From positions 157,881 through 221,880 of the forward strand of contig JAHLJZ010000037.1 in assembly GCA_025602915.1 (NCBI GenBank): DNA of 64,000 nt. The letters are read 5' to 3'. Made by a program: the position numbers and the translations under genes. The DNA is from Paraphysoderma sedebokerense (taxonomy: Eukaryota; Blastocladiomycota; Physodermatomycetes; Physodermatales; Physodermataceae). Positions 13,743 to 27,800 of the stretch are shown here, piece after piece. The first letter of the stretch is position 1; each line of letters starts with the position of its first letter. The notes under the pieces were generated by a model. The model did no database searches. It was given only the letters and a program-made list of their open reading frames with translations, and was not told the origin of the DNA.

Positions 13743-16700
13743 ATGTCACTTTGGAAACACGTCCTCGGTGTCGCTCTTCTGTGCTGGCTTTATTGCATGC
13801 CATTCGCGAATTCAAGCACAATTCCTTCACCGTATTTTCTCCAAACACTGACAACAAAATCAATTCCCACCGGTGCTGTTGTCGTTGAGTCAGCCGTAAA
13901 CAGTACACACATCCTTATTCTTGACAGTTATTACGCTTTACGAGCTTACGCCTACGGCTCAAGTGGAAGTATAGTCTATACTCGAGGGGTAGATGTTAGT
14001 CCCTGGTTCCCCAAAACCGGTTCTTCGTGGTCATATTCTAGGTTTACAACAACTGGAAGTATTACGCTGCATCCCCAGACAGGGGAGGTATTTCTAGCGC
14101 ATTACTACCCCGATTCCTACTATGCTACACTACTCGTGTGGAAACTTTCCCCTCAACTTGATTTCATTACGTGGTTCCAGATATCTCGTGAAGAAAAATA
14201 CTTCCAGCAACAGGCTAAAAATATGCAAGTATTTCATCCTCTTGTGTTGCTCGTCCTAGCCGCCATCTGACAGTGTATCCTCCCGTCTTAGCCGTATCAA
14301 TCTTTACGCAGAAAACAGACTGTTATATGTTGGGATTTACCATAACAACGCTTTAACTGCAGCGGCGCCTGGATTTTTTATTGCAAAGTATAATTTTGAC
14401 ACTAATGGATACAGCAAAATTCAGAGCTCAGATAATGCGTTGGCCATCGACTTCGCCTGCAACAGCGTTCCGTTCATATGCGTATGGACGACTTCACGCA
14501 GCGTTACAAGATACAGAATGGACACCTTAAGCTTTGTTCAAAATTCAACCCTCACCTTGGGTGCTACACCAGTGAATTTTGACCCGGTGATCAGAAACTT
14601 TGCCAATACTGGAGATTCAGTCTATTTTCAACGACAATCCAACGACAGTAGCCGATATGTCGTCATGGCGTTAACTTCCAGACTCGGAGTCATGTGGGCA
14701 GCGCCATTACCGTATATCGCGTTCTTTCCACAAATTCCCAGCTACGATTGTAAAATAGACTCCGAGGGGAATATATTCACCGCTTTCACATCAAATATGA
14801 ACGCGAGTATAGGTCTAGGTGGTACAGAAATTATAGTGTCCAAGATAAATTCTACATCCGGTTCTCTGTTGTCTACTGTAGCAATATCCACCGCTCGACA
14901 AGATAACGTTAGTCGAATTCATATTCCGAACAGTAATTCCATACTAGTGACGGGATCTACTGATGGAGATATGTCTTCTCCCTCCACTGCTGTTGGCCGA
15001 CGAATCTTTCTGGCTAGATTTCAGCAATTTTCTGTCAGATTTATCCAAACGATTACACCACAACAGATCCAAAAAGGAGAGACTTTCAAAGTTTCTTTTA
15101 CTTCCCTCCCTTCTGAAGCTGCGAGCGCTGGGGTCCCGTCTGTAACGTTGCAGAATCGCGCATGCAGCAGTGTCAATTGGGTTAATTCGACAACAATATC
15201 AGCTGTTGCACCGACAGGTATAGGGAGATCGATTGAGTTGTTAATTGTCTTTTCCTATTTGCCCCATAAACCATCCGTGGTCGACTATCAATTGTCGTAC
15301 CCTAACCCGGTTATTACTAGCGTCGCACCAGCACAAGGACCAGCTAGTTCGTATTAGTTATTATTTGTCTTGGCTTTTACATCATCTTACGTATATTCCT
15401 CGTTTAAACGATACCAGCTGGCTTTCCGATCACAGTCACCGCAAATAATCTGGGAGTACCAGTGGTAGACTCTGTGGATGTTACAATTGGTGGTTACCCC
15501 TGTGTAAATGTTACCCAAATTTCTGCGGACAAAGTTACTTGCAGAGTTCCTCCAGGGACAGGGACACAGTACCGTCTGGTCGTAAGCACGGTGCCAACCA
15601 TCAGAAGTTTAGACAATGTTTTCATCTCATACGATCCTCCACTCCTGACGGCTGTTTCACCAACTGTGGGTCCAGCAGCTGGGAAAAGTATCATTCGGAT
15701 AAGGTAATTCTACATTTCATATCACCATTCTGCATTATTCAAGTGTCTTACCTTGTCGCACACCAGTGGCCAAAATTTCGGCCGATGTCCACAAAACCCG
15801 CCATGTTCTTCGAATATATCGGTCACTATCGGAGGAAAGTCGTGCTCTTCAGTTTTATTGTACAGCGATGTTTATGCTTCGTGTGAAAGCCCGGCAAATA
15901 TAGGCGCAAATCATTCTGTTATCATTAATGTGGCCGGGCGAACCGCGCAAAACATATCAGCGCTGTATTCTTATGAACGGCCAGCTATAAGTTCGCTCGT
16001 TCCGTCTACCGCTTCAAACCCAAATCCAGTAAGTTATTATTGGATTCCCTATTGACATCTTTTGAACACTTACTCATGCCGCTAAGCAGACGATATACAT
16101 TGAGGGCGCAAACTTTGGAATCTACGAAATCAGGCCCGTAGTCCAGTTGCTTAGCGAAAATGGCACTTTCGAATGCCCAACCGTTACATGGAAAAGCGAT
16201 TCCGGTATTAAATGGTAAGGCTCGGGTTAAAATAGAGTTCCATCGACCATTTTTAACTGTGCCGCGGCCACGTAGTGATTTCAACAATGTGTCTCTCCCG
16301 ATGGACGTAACATTTCTGGTGACGGTTTCCGTTGGGGGGCAGCTTAACCGAGAAAATCAGAACGCAACGTTTCGAACTGGTGTAATAAACAGTCCTCCAT
16401 CTGCTCAACAATGCTCCATCACCATGCTGGAAGACACAGTAACCGTTATACAGTTGCAAGGGACGGATCCAGATTCAGGAGACGTGGTGCAGATGTACGT
16501 CCTTTCGGCTCCAGAAAACGGGCAACTGTACCAATTCTCTCCGACGGCACTGAATTCGAAAGGACAACCCATTGATCCCTCGTTGTCGCCAATCCCTGTC
16601 TCAGATTCTCTCGGTCGTGTTGTATATATCCCTCAAGCGGAATATAACGGAAATGATATATTTATATTTTTAGCCAGAGATCAGTATCTGACAGGTAGCT

Positions 16701-19700
16701 CATTTCATAGAACCTTGTATATAGATTTTCTATATTAATGTTTGCCCTCTAACATGTAGAATCAACCGAAGTGGCAGCTTCGATAACTATCCAAGAAGTT
16801 GCGGATTTGCCAACCCCAATTAAAGCTACCTATCTCCTCTTCGAAGACGAGCAAACAATTATTCAACTTGGGGCCTTCGATCCAGATTCACCTCTTTCAG
16901 AAATTGAATTTTACATACTATCTGTGCCCAGGGGTCAGTTGCTTGAAGTAGACGCCAACGGCAGTGTGTCTAATATAATTCAGGCATTGCCTTACCATTT
17001 AATGGCCGATAGGGTTCTTTACATACCCCCAGAGAATGAATATGGCGACTATTTTACGTCATTCACCTTTTCGGTATCAGATGGACCATCGCCAAGGGTA
17101 AATCGGAACGCTACTGTGTCAATATCCATTCAATCAGTGAATGACATCCCAGTAGCTTCAAACATGTCGTACCAAGTGCCCGAAGACGGTGATTTGACAA
17201 TTTTCTTCGGTTGTATTGATGTTGATGTAAACGACAGGAATTCTATTATCATTAAGGGTGTCCCCCCTCCGGAAGCTGGACTTTTGTACCAAGCTGACCA
17301 ACAATTTCGTGCGGTGTACGTTTGCATAACTTTTTTTTGCTTGAGTTCTGTTTAAATCTATTAACCTCAATTGGACAGGTTGGATCGAAATGGCAGAATC
17401 TATGAAAATGATACCGTGATAGGAAGCGCTATCGTTTTTATGCCAGAAAACAATTACTTTGGCAATTTTAGCTTTCCTTATTCTTGTGTCGATTCCAATC
17501 AAGCGGAATCTTTCGACGGTGCTATCACTGTCGATGTTTTGAACATCAACGATGTTCCAATCGCCAATAATATTGCGATACAGATTCCCGAAGATTCTTC
17601 GGTCGAATTTTTGTTGGACCCGACGGATGTAGAATCCCCTTTTGAAAGTTTGGACGTGATCATTTTGGATTTGCCGCTGCAAGGACTATTATATATTGAA
17701 TCAACTTCAAATGAAACCAATACGACATGGTCGCTCATTGACATTATTCCGCTGGGTCCCACGGCTTCGAAAAGGTTAAAATATATACCGGCGCAGAATA
17801 GTTTTGGACTTTCCGTCTTTCATTATGTTGCTCAAGACGAGACCGATGTTTCAGTTTTCAATGGCACCGTTGTCATTCTTGTCGAGCCTATCAATGATCC
17901 GCCGACGCTTATTTTGCCTGGGAACGCCATGGAATTTTTTGAAGACACTTCAGTCGTTATTCCGTTCACTGTACTTGACGTAGATGAAGGCCAACCGTTG
18001 GTAAAAGTCAGTAACATCCGTATTAATGGCTCCCTGTTCCATGTTGGTGTTCACTCCGGTTCCAAAACTGAACTGTTAATTGGAGAAGGCTCGGAAATTC
18101 CAGGACCGCCTTATAGGGTATTATTCATACCTCAGCCCAACTATTTTACGGATTTTGCTATCGGACAGTTACCTCAAAGTTTTGAGGTACAACTGACTGA
18201 CTTCTCATCAAATACCTCAATTTCGCACGTCTTCCAATTCATCGTCCGTCCTGTAAACGATCCTCCGAACCTTGTTTGCGAGAATATTGAATTACCAAAG
18301 GAAATTATTGTAATGAGCACTGCTCTGCACACGCTCGAGGTCGGGATATTTGACCCGGATGATCACAATTTGACCTACATACTAGCGACTGCTCCAAAAA
18401 GGGGGTTTCTGGTTGATCAAGATAACCTTCTGAAAGACAACGATCCGTTTACTTCGCCTAAACTGGTGTTTGCTTCTAATAGTAGTGGTGGGGGTTATCC
18501 GTACGCAAACTTCAGCGTTTACGTGATTGATGGGCATGGTGCGCAGTCCGACTTGTGCATGTTTAATTTTACATTTCAGCTGTCCTGCCCGTAAGTTGGC
18601 TCTTTTTTTCGTTTGAATTAGAAAGGTGAAGACTGAATTGCATATTTTACAGGGACGTACAATAATATATTTCGCCCTGGGGGTCCCATTTGTACAACGT
18701 GTCCTGATGGTGCCAGTTGTAACACTGATGGAAGGGAGATGCCAATTGCTAATCCAGGTTACTGGAAGAGTAACGAAAATGATACGGCATTTTTACCGTG
18801 CAATCCAAAAGAGTCATGTTTAGGCAACGGTTCCGCGTCAGCAGAGTGTGCTGCCGGATATACTGGCACAAGTACCTATTAATTTATGCGTGCCTCTGGA
18901 ATCTTGTACTAACTAGAATGCTGTTAGGATGTGGGGAATGCGAATCGGGGTATTATCGGCTATTCCAAACTTGCCGCACATGCACTACAGCTGTTCCAGA
19001 TTGGGTTTTACCGATTCTTTTTCTGTTGGGCATATTTGTTTTGGGTGCAGTTGCGGTATTACTGCGGAAGGGGCCCAGGTATATTTACGGCTGGTGCAAT
19101 TCATAAAAATTCGGTTAACTGACAGAAACTGTTTGCTTTAGTTCTGGCTTACTCAATATTGGACTGAATTTCATTCAAATTATCACGATTTTCGATTATA
19201 CTCTTGAATTCTCTCCAATCCTGAGATCTACGTTACAAATTCTTACAGTCAGTCAGTTTAATGTAGAAATCTCAGCGCCGGAATGTCTATTAACGAAGGC
19301 TCATATAACCGATACTTACGATATTCGATTTAAGTTTACTTTTTCATTAATTCTTCCGGCGTTGTTACTTGGCCTCTGTTCTTTAATCGCCATCGTCAAT
19401 AGTTATCCAATCATTTGGTTTTGCAATCGGGTGATAGGGGCTGTAGCGGGAGTGTTTCAGAGTATGCGAGGGCGAAAAACATCTAAATTCTGCTCCCCTA
19501 AGGAAGAGATGATAGCTCGTCAAAGCCGCTCCGTATTACAATCTCTCCAAATATTTAATATGTTATTGGGCATTATCTATATCATGTTGGTTAACTATTC
19601 TTTGACTATTTTCGACTGCACACTGCAGCCCGATCAGAATTTTTATCTCGGTATGTTTGACATGTCACGTTGAAATTCGTTTCGACACAAGTTAACCCGT

Positions 19701-20601
19701 TCAATCAGATTCCCAACCGAACGCCAAATGCTACGAAGACTGGCATCCTGAGTATTCAAAGCTTGGAATTGTTGCAATAGTGCTCTACGTCCTCGGTATC
19801 TATTTCAAATAATATCCCTGTGTTGTTATCGTGTACGTGGCAGTTGACTGACGGAATTGCACACTTGCACACAATACGCAGGCATTCCTTTTTATTTCGG
19901 AACTCTTTTATTTTTCTTCTACCAGTCCAAGTTCTTTACTCCCAACTGGAATCGTGCGCGAGAGATTGCATCACACGTGCTCGATATCTCTAATAGCTAC
20001 TTCAAGGAAGGTCATCAGTATTTTATCGTCATTCAACTAATCCGAAAACTGCTAATTGTCTCCATTAAGTTATTTTTGGAGCGGTAAGTTACTGTCAACA
20101 TATTTTACCTAATCAAGAACTAATCATGATAACATTTCCTTCTTGTTTTAAAGACTTCCGGTACTTCAGGCTGTTCTTACCGGATTTATCCTTTCCATTG
20201 ACGCTATTTTGTATACAAAATATTTACCGTATACCTTCCCACTCCTTAATGTACTTGAGGTAACATGTACGCTGTTTGCCATGGTGATTATGAACGCCGG
20301 GCTACTCATACATACAGATCTACTATCAGTCGCTCAAAAGAATGCCGCCTCTTTGATAATACTTTCATTAATTGTTATATCAGTCGGTTCTTGTTTTGCT
20401 GTCGCTATATATGATACGATGGTCAGAGCCAAAAAAATCGTCCAAGAAACGCAACAAAAACGGCAGCAATTGCAGTATATCGAGTCTTTAAAAATTGGTG
20501 GTTCATTGAAAAGAGAAAAGTCCAAAGGGCGCGATCCTGCAGGATTTCAAGCGGTTTCTATAAACTCGACCGTAAATTTGTTGGATGGCGCCCGAATCTG
20601 A
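13743..20601 (+). CDS. Giant TIG/cadherin-like 7TM surface protein, copy A (one frameshift)
   Basis: First of three tandem paralogues. Architecture matches copy C: signal peptide (MSLWKHVLGVALLCWLY), propeller-like N-terminal region, TIG/IPT-like modules, cadherin-like/tandem-95 repeats with NDxP linkers, a Cys-rich stalk (GPICTTCPDGASC, CGECESGYYR), seven hydrophobic segments and a cytoplasmic tail. Exon/intron structure is the same as in C, but the first intron begins with GC (GCAAGT at 14225) instead of GT. All exons stay in frame up to 18576. There, one extra C at about 18577 shifts the frame and brings in a stop at the exon end just before the Cys-rich stalk; downstream exons are again intact. 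If real, the product would be an ectodomain without its membrane part. The insertion could also be a sequencing error. Function unknown; surface adhesion or sensing is inferred from architecture. Confidence 0.82.
14225..14291 (+). other. Predicted GC-AG intron in receptor copy A
   Basis: The first intron of copy A begins GCAAGT where copies B and C have GTAAGC at the same codon position and phase (after AT of a codon). It ends at TTAG before CCGTATC. Removing it restores the same reading frame as in B and C, with NIRINL matching across the junction in copy C. The six-base GCAAGT fits the usual GC-AG donor. Confidence 0.72.
18428..18576 (+). repeat. 149-bp tract identical to 26542-26690
   Basis: By direct reading this stretch of copy A is identical base for base with copy B over 149 bp, in the last cadherin-like repeat. 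Flanking sequence diverges normally. Copy C matches only partly, though it shares a core of roughly 40 bases. The right edge of the identity coincides with the extra C that breaks copy A. Confidence 0.85.
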
Positions 20602-21855
20602 TTGAAATTCGAGGAAATTATATGCGTAAATTCAAAAGTGGTTTTATCCGCGACGATATTGATATCTTTATATCATTCTATTGTATTCATTGTATTATAA
20701 ATTAGCCGTGGATGAACAAATACATATAATCAGTCAAAGTTTATCTGTCAGGTCAAAAACAATGGTACGATACCGCTAGGATTTCTCAAACAGTATTCGA
20801 TTGTTGGAAACTTTACAGAATCGAGAAGAACTCGCGCAAATGATTTACAGGTAGAGAGTAGAGAATTATCGAGATACTGAGTAACTGACTTGATAATAAT
20901 TATTTATTTCAAAAGCAATGACGGCGCCCAGTTACACTATGTGTTTGAGAGGATGATTAGACACCGGTTTCAACGACATCCATTTGAAGTTCGCCAATTG
21001 CATCATTAATTAAATTTTAGGAGCATAACTAGCACTATGATATTGCAATAACAAATGAACCAACTTCCCCTTTTTGAGGAGGGTACACCCTTGTATGTGG
21101 GTGGGATCACGCTCTAGTGGAATTGCCAACGAAACATCCATTTTATTACAGCGATGTAAACATTTTGCGAACTGATATTTTCGATCTGTTTAACGAATTT
21201 GTTATTCTGCTAATCGGTCTACGGAACGTCTAAATTTTAACGTAACTACTCTTGTGGACATGACTGGTCTCCGTGACAACTGGCTCTCCACAGTCTACAT
21301 ATCATTTTACCCTACCTCTGTGGGACACAAGTGGGAGTCTTGTGGATTTAAATCCGCGTCTCTAGGTCTGTAGACTCCATCGATCCCAATGCGCAAGTAA
21401 GTTCCCAAGATTTCCTCGGCTCTCTCACTGTACTGAGGACAGTCTGAACTCTAAGCACTGAGCAGTAAAGACTGGAGACTGAAGAGAAGTGAGCACTCGC
21501 CACATCAGCTTTGCACACGCGAGACGCGTCTAATGTGGATTCAGGATTGTAATTTGTATATCGATGGCCTTGTTCCTCCACTAAGCTACTTGACGTTTGA
21601 GAACTCGCCAAATCGAGTCTCGACGGGAACAGAGTCACAGTCCGGAATTGGAAATTGGAATCTTAGGATTCCATGACCATCGAATGTATCACGTCATAGA
21701 CTCATACTTCCGGAAACCGGTACCTACTTGTATCACTTCTGAAGGAACCGCAGACTAAATTAAGCGAGAATTCGACATCGTATTATTCCTACTACTCGTA
21801 TTCGCATATATGCCTGAGTTGCATTAATTTCATCAGACTGAAGACAATCGTTTAA
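20602..21855. other. Spacer between receptor copies A and B
   Basis: About 1.25 kb. It holds the 3' flank of A and the promoter side of B. Short open frames exist, for example on the minus strand at 21348-21638, but none has protein character. I see no RNA gene or mobile element. Confidence 0.5.
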
Positions 21856-24800
21856 ATGGTCCCTTTCTGGAGGCACGTCCTTGCCGTCAGCCTAATGTGT
21901 TGCCTGTACTTGACGCATTCGAAAATATCAGCCAACATTCCTTCCCCATATTATCTGACGCTACCGATAACACAGGCAATTCCCTCTGACGCAGTCATCG
22001 TTGACTCAGCTACAAACAGCAGTCATATCGCTATTCTTGACAGCTACTATGTTCTGCGAGTGTACTCTTTCTCCTCAAGCGGGGGTTTTACTCTGACACG
22101 GCAACGGGACACCAGTTCCTGGTTTCCAAATAGTGGTTCAGCGTGGTCGCATTCTCGATTCACAAACACTGGCGCCGTCGCAGTGCATCCTCAGACGGGC
22201 GAAGTATTCATAGCGGCTTATTATCCTGAATCATACTAGGCAAGGTTGCGGGTGCAGAAATATTCGCCCCAACTCGAGTTCACCCATTATCTTGAATTTT
22301 CCCGTGAAAAAAAAATACTTCCAGCAGCAAGCAAAGAATATGTAAGCTCGTCGTTGTGATATATCTCTCCATCTGTTGTACGATGCATCTAACAAACGGT
22401 ATCATTGTAGCCGTATCAGTCTCCATGTTGAAGGGATATTTACTTATGTTGGAGTTTATCACAATACTTCTTATACTGCGGCAGCTTCAGGGTTTTTCAT
22501 CACCAAATATGACATTGTTACCGACATATATACCGCTGTTGAGAGCTCCGAAAATGCTTTATCGATCGAATTTGCTTGTAATAATGGCACCTTCATATGT
22601 GTGTGGACGACTTCACGCAGCGTTACCCGATATAGAATGGACACTTTGACCCTCGTCCAGAATAGTACACTTAGCACAAACGCCATTCCCGCCAATTTCG
22701 ACCCTGTCGTGAGAAAGTATAATAGTTTGGGAGATTCGATATATTTCCAACGGCTATTAAACGACAGCAGCAGATATGTTGTCACTGCCCTATCGTCAAC
22801 TTTTGGTGTGTTACCAGCAGTGACTCTGCCCTATATCGTGAACTTTCCGACCATTCCTAGCCACGATTGTAGGGTTGATACCCAGGGAAATATATTCACT
22901 GCTTTTACGTCGACGATGAGCTCGAGTATAGGGTTAGGTGGCACCGATATTATACTATCGAGGAACGACTTTACCACTGGCGCTTTATCTTTCTCGGTAG
23001 TGATATCAACCGCCCGACAAGATAACGTCAGTCGAATTTATCTTCCAAATAATAACTCCATCATGGTAACCGGAACTACTGATGGAAATTTATCTGCGCG
23101 TTCAAGCCCGATGACCGGCCGAAGAATATTCCTCGCTAGATTTCAGGAATTTTCTATTAGTTCTGTCCAAACGGGTACTCCAAACAAAATTCAGGATGGA
23201 GGGCTTTTTAATGTGATATTTAGTTCTCTTCCTGGTACCGTTACAAGTACGGGAATACTTAATGTGACATTACAATCCCGATTCTGCAACAATGTCACCT
23301 GGGTTAATAATGCAACAATATCTGCAGTCGCCCCCACTGGAATTGGGAGATTGCTCGAACTTTACGTTTCGTTTCCCTACCTTCCGCATAATCCTTCTGT
23401 CGTGGATTTCCGATTGTCATATCCGAACCCGGTTATAGTCGATGTCAGGCCAGCTCAAGGACCTGCTAGTATGTATGACTTATCGCTCGAAGTTTTCAGC
23501 CCACATCCTCTAATATTCTTTTTTACTTATTCCCGATTAAGTTGGCTTTAATATTACATTAACAGTTAGAAATCTTGGAATTCTAGGCATTGATTCTGTT
23601 AGTGTCACAATTGGGGATTCACTTTGCCTCAATACCAACCAGATATCTGCCGATAGAATTAATTGCACTGTTCCTGCGGGATCAGGCAAGGGATATCGAG
23701 TCATTGTCAGCACCGATTCCTCTCAGAAAAGTTCAGAAAATATATTGATTTCGTATGATCCTCCGCGACTGACGGCCGTGTCACCAAATGTGGGCCCCGG
23801 CAGCTGGAAAAACTGCCGTAACGATAAGGTGATTTCATAGCGTGAATTCATGCTTGTCTCTAAAAAACCCTTTAACCTTACGCTGTTGTTTGTTCTCATG
23901 TTAGCGGCCAAAACTTCGGTCAATGTCCGCAAACGCCGCCGTGTGTTTCCAACATATCGGTTACCATCGGAGGAAAACCTTGCACTCAAGTTTTATTGCA
24001 AAATGATGTCAATCTTACCTGTCAGGCGCCAGCAAACATAGGATTGAATCATTCAGTTCTAATTGACGTAGGTGGACAAATCGCGGAGAATGCGTCAGTT
24101 TTATATTCTTATCACAAGCCGTTCATAAGTTCACTTGTTCCGTCTACTGCTTCAACGCCCAATCCGGTAAGTAATCTTCAATTACAGGATAATTTTTAGG
24201 GTTTTCATTCACACCACTATCGTAGATTATATATATCGAAGGCGAAAACTTTGGAACTTTCGAAAACACACCTGTTGTGCAGTTGGTTAGCGAAAACGGC
24301 ACTTTCGAATTCCTGGCGTTACTTGGAAGAGCGATTCCAGTATTAAGTGGTAAGGAATGGGTTGAACTTATTCTCTGTCGATCATTATGTATATTAATTA
24401 ATGCTTTGTAGTGACTTCCAAAATGTCTCTCTCCCAATGGACGTGGTATTCGTTGTGGCAGTCTCAATCGGGGGGCAGCTCAACTCGGAGAACATAAATT
24501 CAAACTTTACAACCGGCGTTATTAGCAATGCTCCGAATGCCGAACCCTGCTCTATATCTATGTCTGAAGATAGCGTAGCTGTAATACCGTTGAATGGGTC
24601 CGATTCCGATGCCTTGGATCGTGTGCAAATATATGTTACTTTGGCCCCATTACACGGGCAACTATATCAATTCTCTCCAACGGCCCTGAATTCGAAAGGA
24701 CCTTTTATCGATCCCTCATTGTCACCTATCCCGTCTCGGACGATCTCGGTCGTGTGGTATATATTCCTAACGCCAATTACAACGGAGTTGACACCTGTGG

Positions 24801-27800
24801 ATATTTAGCCCGAGACCAGTACCTGACAGGTCAGTCGTTTTATACTGTGTTCGTTGATACTGGCAATGAAGATAACTGTTCTCCTAAATTATGTAGAATC
24901 TGTCGAAGTGGCAGCGTCAATTACCATTCAAGCGGTACCTGATTTACCAGTAGCGCTCAAAGCGAGCTATTCCCTCCTGGAGGATGAACAAAATATTTTT
25001 ATACTTGGGTCGGAAGATCCGGATTTGCCGTTTTCGGAGATTGAATTCCACATATTATCCTTGCCTAGAGGGCAGCTATTTGATGTGGATCTCAACGGGA
25101 ATGTGGTTCAAAATATCCGAATGCTACCGTACCATTTAGTGGCAAATAGGGTCCTTTACAAGCCGCCGGAAAATGAGTTCGGTGAATTTTTTACGTCATT
25201 CACATTCTCCGTATCCGATGGAGCATCTCCGAGAGCAGATCGCAACGCCACCGTCTCAATATCCATTCAATCGGTCAACGATATACCTCTGGCTTCAAAT
25301 ATGGCATATTCCGCACCAGAGGATAGTGATTTTATAGTTTTTTTTGGCTGTAGTGATGTCGACGCCAATGACCGGAGTACTGTAGTAATCAAGAGAGTCC
25401 CACCACCGGAAGCTGGAGTGTTGTACCAAGCAGACCAACAGTATCGCGCAGTGTACGGTTCTTTTTTCTTGCACGCCTGGAATTTATTGTATTGACTGTG
25501 AGTTTTTAGAATGGATCGAAACGGCAGGATCTACGAAAACGACTCAGTGACAGGAAGCGCCGTTTTTGTGCCGTTACAAAATTACTTCGGCAGTTTCAAC
25601 TTTCCTTACTCATGCGTCGATTTTAGTCGTGCGGAATCTGCTGATGCTACAGTAACCATTAACGTCTTGAATATCAATGATCCGCCGGTTGCCAAGGATA
25701 TTCTTCTACGAATTGATGAAGATTCTGTGGTAGAATTCCTGTTGGAGCCTGTTGATGTAGACTCCCCCTCCGAATCCTTGAACGTGATTATCTTGGACTT
25801 GCCAGAACAAGGCCTATTGTATATTGAATCATCTTCGAATGAGACGAATGCCACATGGTCGCTGATTGACACAGTGCCGTTGGGTCCAATAGGTGTAAAG
25901 CGGTTGAATTTACGCCCGCGCCTAATAGCCTTGGGATCTCGGTTTTCCATTATGTCGCCCAAGACGAAACTGATATATCTATTTTCAACGGCACTGTTGT
26001 CATTTCTGTTGCAGCTTTGAATGATCCGCCTATTCTCGTACTGCCTAGTAATGGCACGGAATTTTTTGAAGACACCGAAGTCGTTATTCCCTTTACTGTA
26101 CTTGACGTGGATGAAGGTCAGCCGTTGGTAAAAATTAAGAATATCCGTATCAATGGCTCCTTGTTTCATGTTGGGCTCCGCTCTGGCTCTAAGACTGCCT
26201 TAGCAGTTGGAGAAAATTCAGAGATGTCAGGACCTCCGTATAAAGTATTGTTTGTTCCTTACCCGAACTATTATACGGATTTTGCTATCGGACAGTTGCC
26301 TCAAAATTTTGAGGTACATCAAATACTTCGATCTCGCAAGAATTCCAATTCAACATACTTCCTGTCAACGATATTCCTAAACTTACTGGCGGTGATTTTG
26401 AATTACCATTGAAAGTGATTATAAATGTCACTGCCGTACACGCTTTCGAAATCGAGGCATCCGACCCTGATGATAAGAATTTGACCTATATACTGGTGAC
26501 TGCTCCGAAAAGGGGGTTTCTGGCTGATCAAGATAACCGAATTCTGAAAGACAACGATCCGTTTACTTCGCCTAAACTGGTGTTTGCTTCTAATAGTAGT
26601 GGTGGGGGTTATCCGTACGCAAACTTCAGCGTTTACGTGATTGATGGGCATGGTGCGCAGTCCGACTTGTGCATGTTTAATTTTACATTTAGCTGTCCTG
26701 CTCGTAAGTGGATTCTTCTTTCAATCCTAATTTGACTCCAGGAGTCTCATCCAGATATTTTACAGGGACGTTCAATAATATATTTCGCGATGGCGGTCCC
26801 ATTTGTACAACGTGTCCTGATGGCGCGAGTTGTAATTCAGATGGAAGGAAGATGCCGATTGCTAATCCAGGTTACTGGAAGAGTAACGAAAATAATACGG
26901 CGTTTTTACCATGTATCCCAAAAGAGTCCTGTTTAGGCAACGATATGGGGTCAGTGGAATGTGCTCCTGGATATGCTGGCATAAGTACTTACTGTTTTAT
27001 TCATCCCACCGGAAGCTTCCATTGACCAAATTGAACGCCAGGATGCGGGGAATGTGAGCCAGGTTATTATCGACTATTCCAAACTTGCCGCACATGCGCT
27101 ACAGCTGTTCCAGAATGGGTTTTACCCATTCTCTTTCTGTTGGGAATATTTGTTTTGGGTGCTGTTGCTGTATTGCTGCGGAAGGGTCCGAGGTAAGTGT
27201 CACAATAATAGGAATGGTTATCACTACAAGCCTACCTAACGAAATAACTTCTTCAGTTCTGGCTTACTCAATATTGGGCTGAATTTTATCCAAATCATCA
27301 CGGTTTTCGATTATACTCTTGAATTTTCGCCAATCTTGAGATCCACCCTACAAATTCTGACCGTCAGTCAGTTCAATGTAGAAATGTCTGCGCCGGAGTG
27401 TCTTCTAACAAAAGCTCATATAACGGATACGTACGACTTACGATTAAAGTTTCAGTTCTCGCTAATATTTCCTGTGCTACTACTTGGCCTCTGTTCTTTA
27501 ATCGCCATCGTCAACAGTTATCCAATTGTGTGGTGTTTCAATCAAATCAAGGGGATTATTCTGACAATGCACAATCGTATCCGTGGCGATGACAGATCAA
27601 CGTCTACCCGACCCGAACAGAATGTAATGCGACAAAAGAGCCGCCCATATTACAAGCTCTGCAAATTTTCAATATGTTATTGGGTATTATCTATATTATG
27701 TTAGTTAATTATTCTTTAGCTATATTCGACTGCACGTTGCAGCCAGATCAGAATTTCTATCTTGGTATGATTGAAAATAAGAGATTTTGATCCGCTCACA

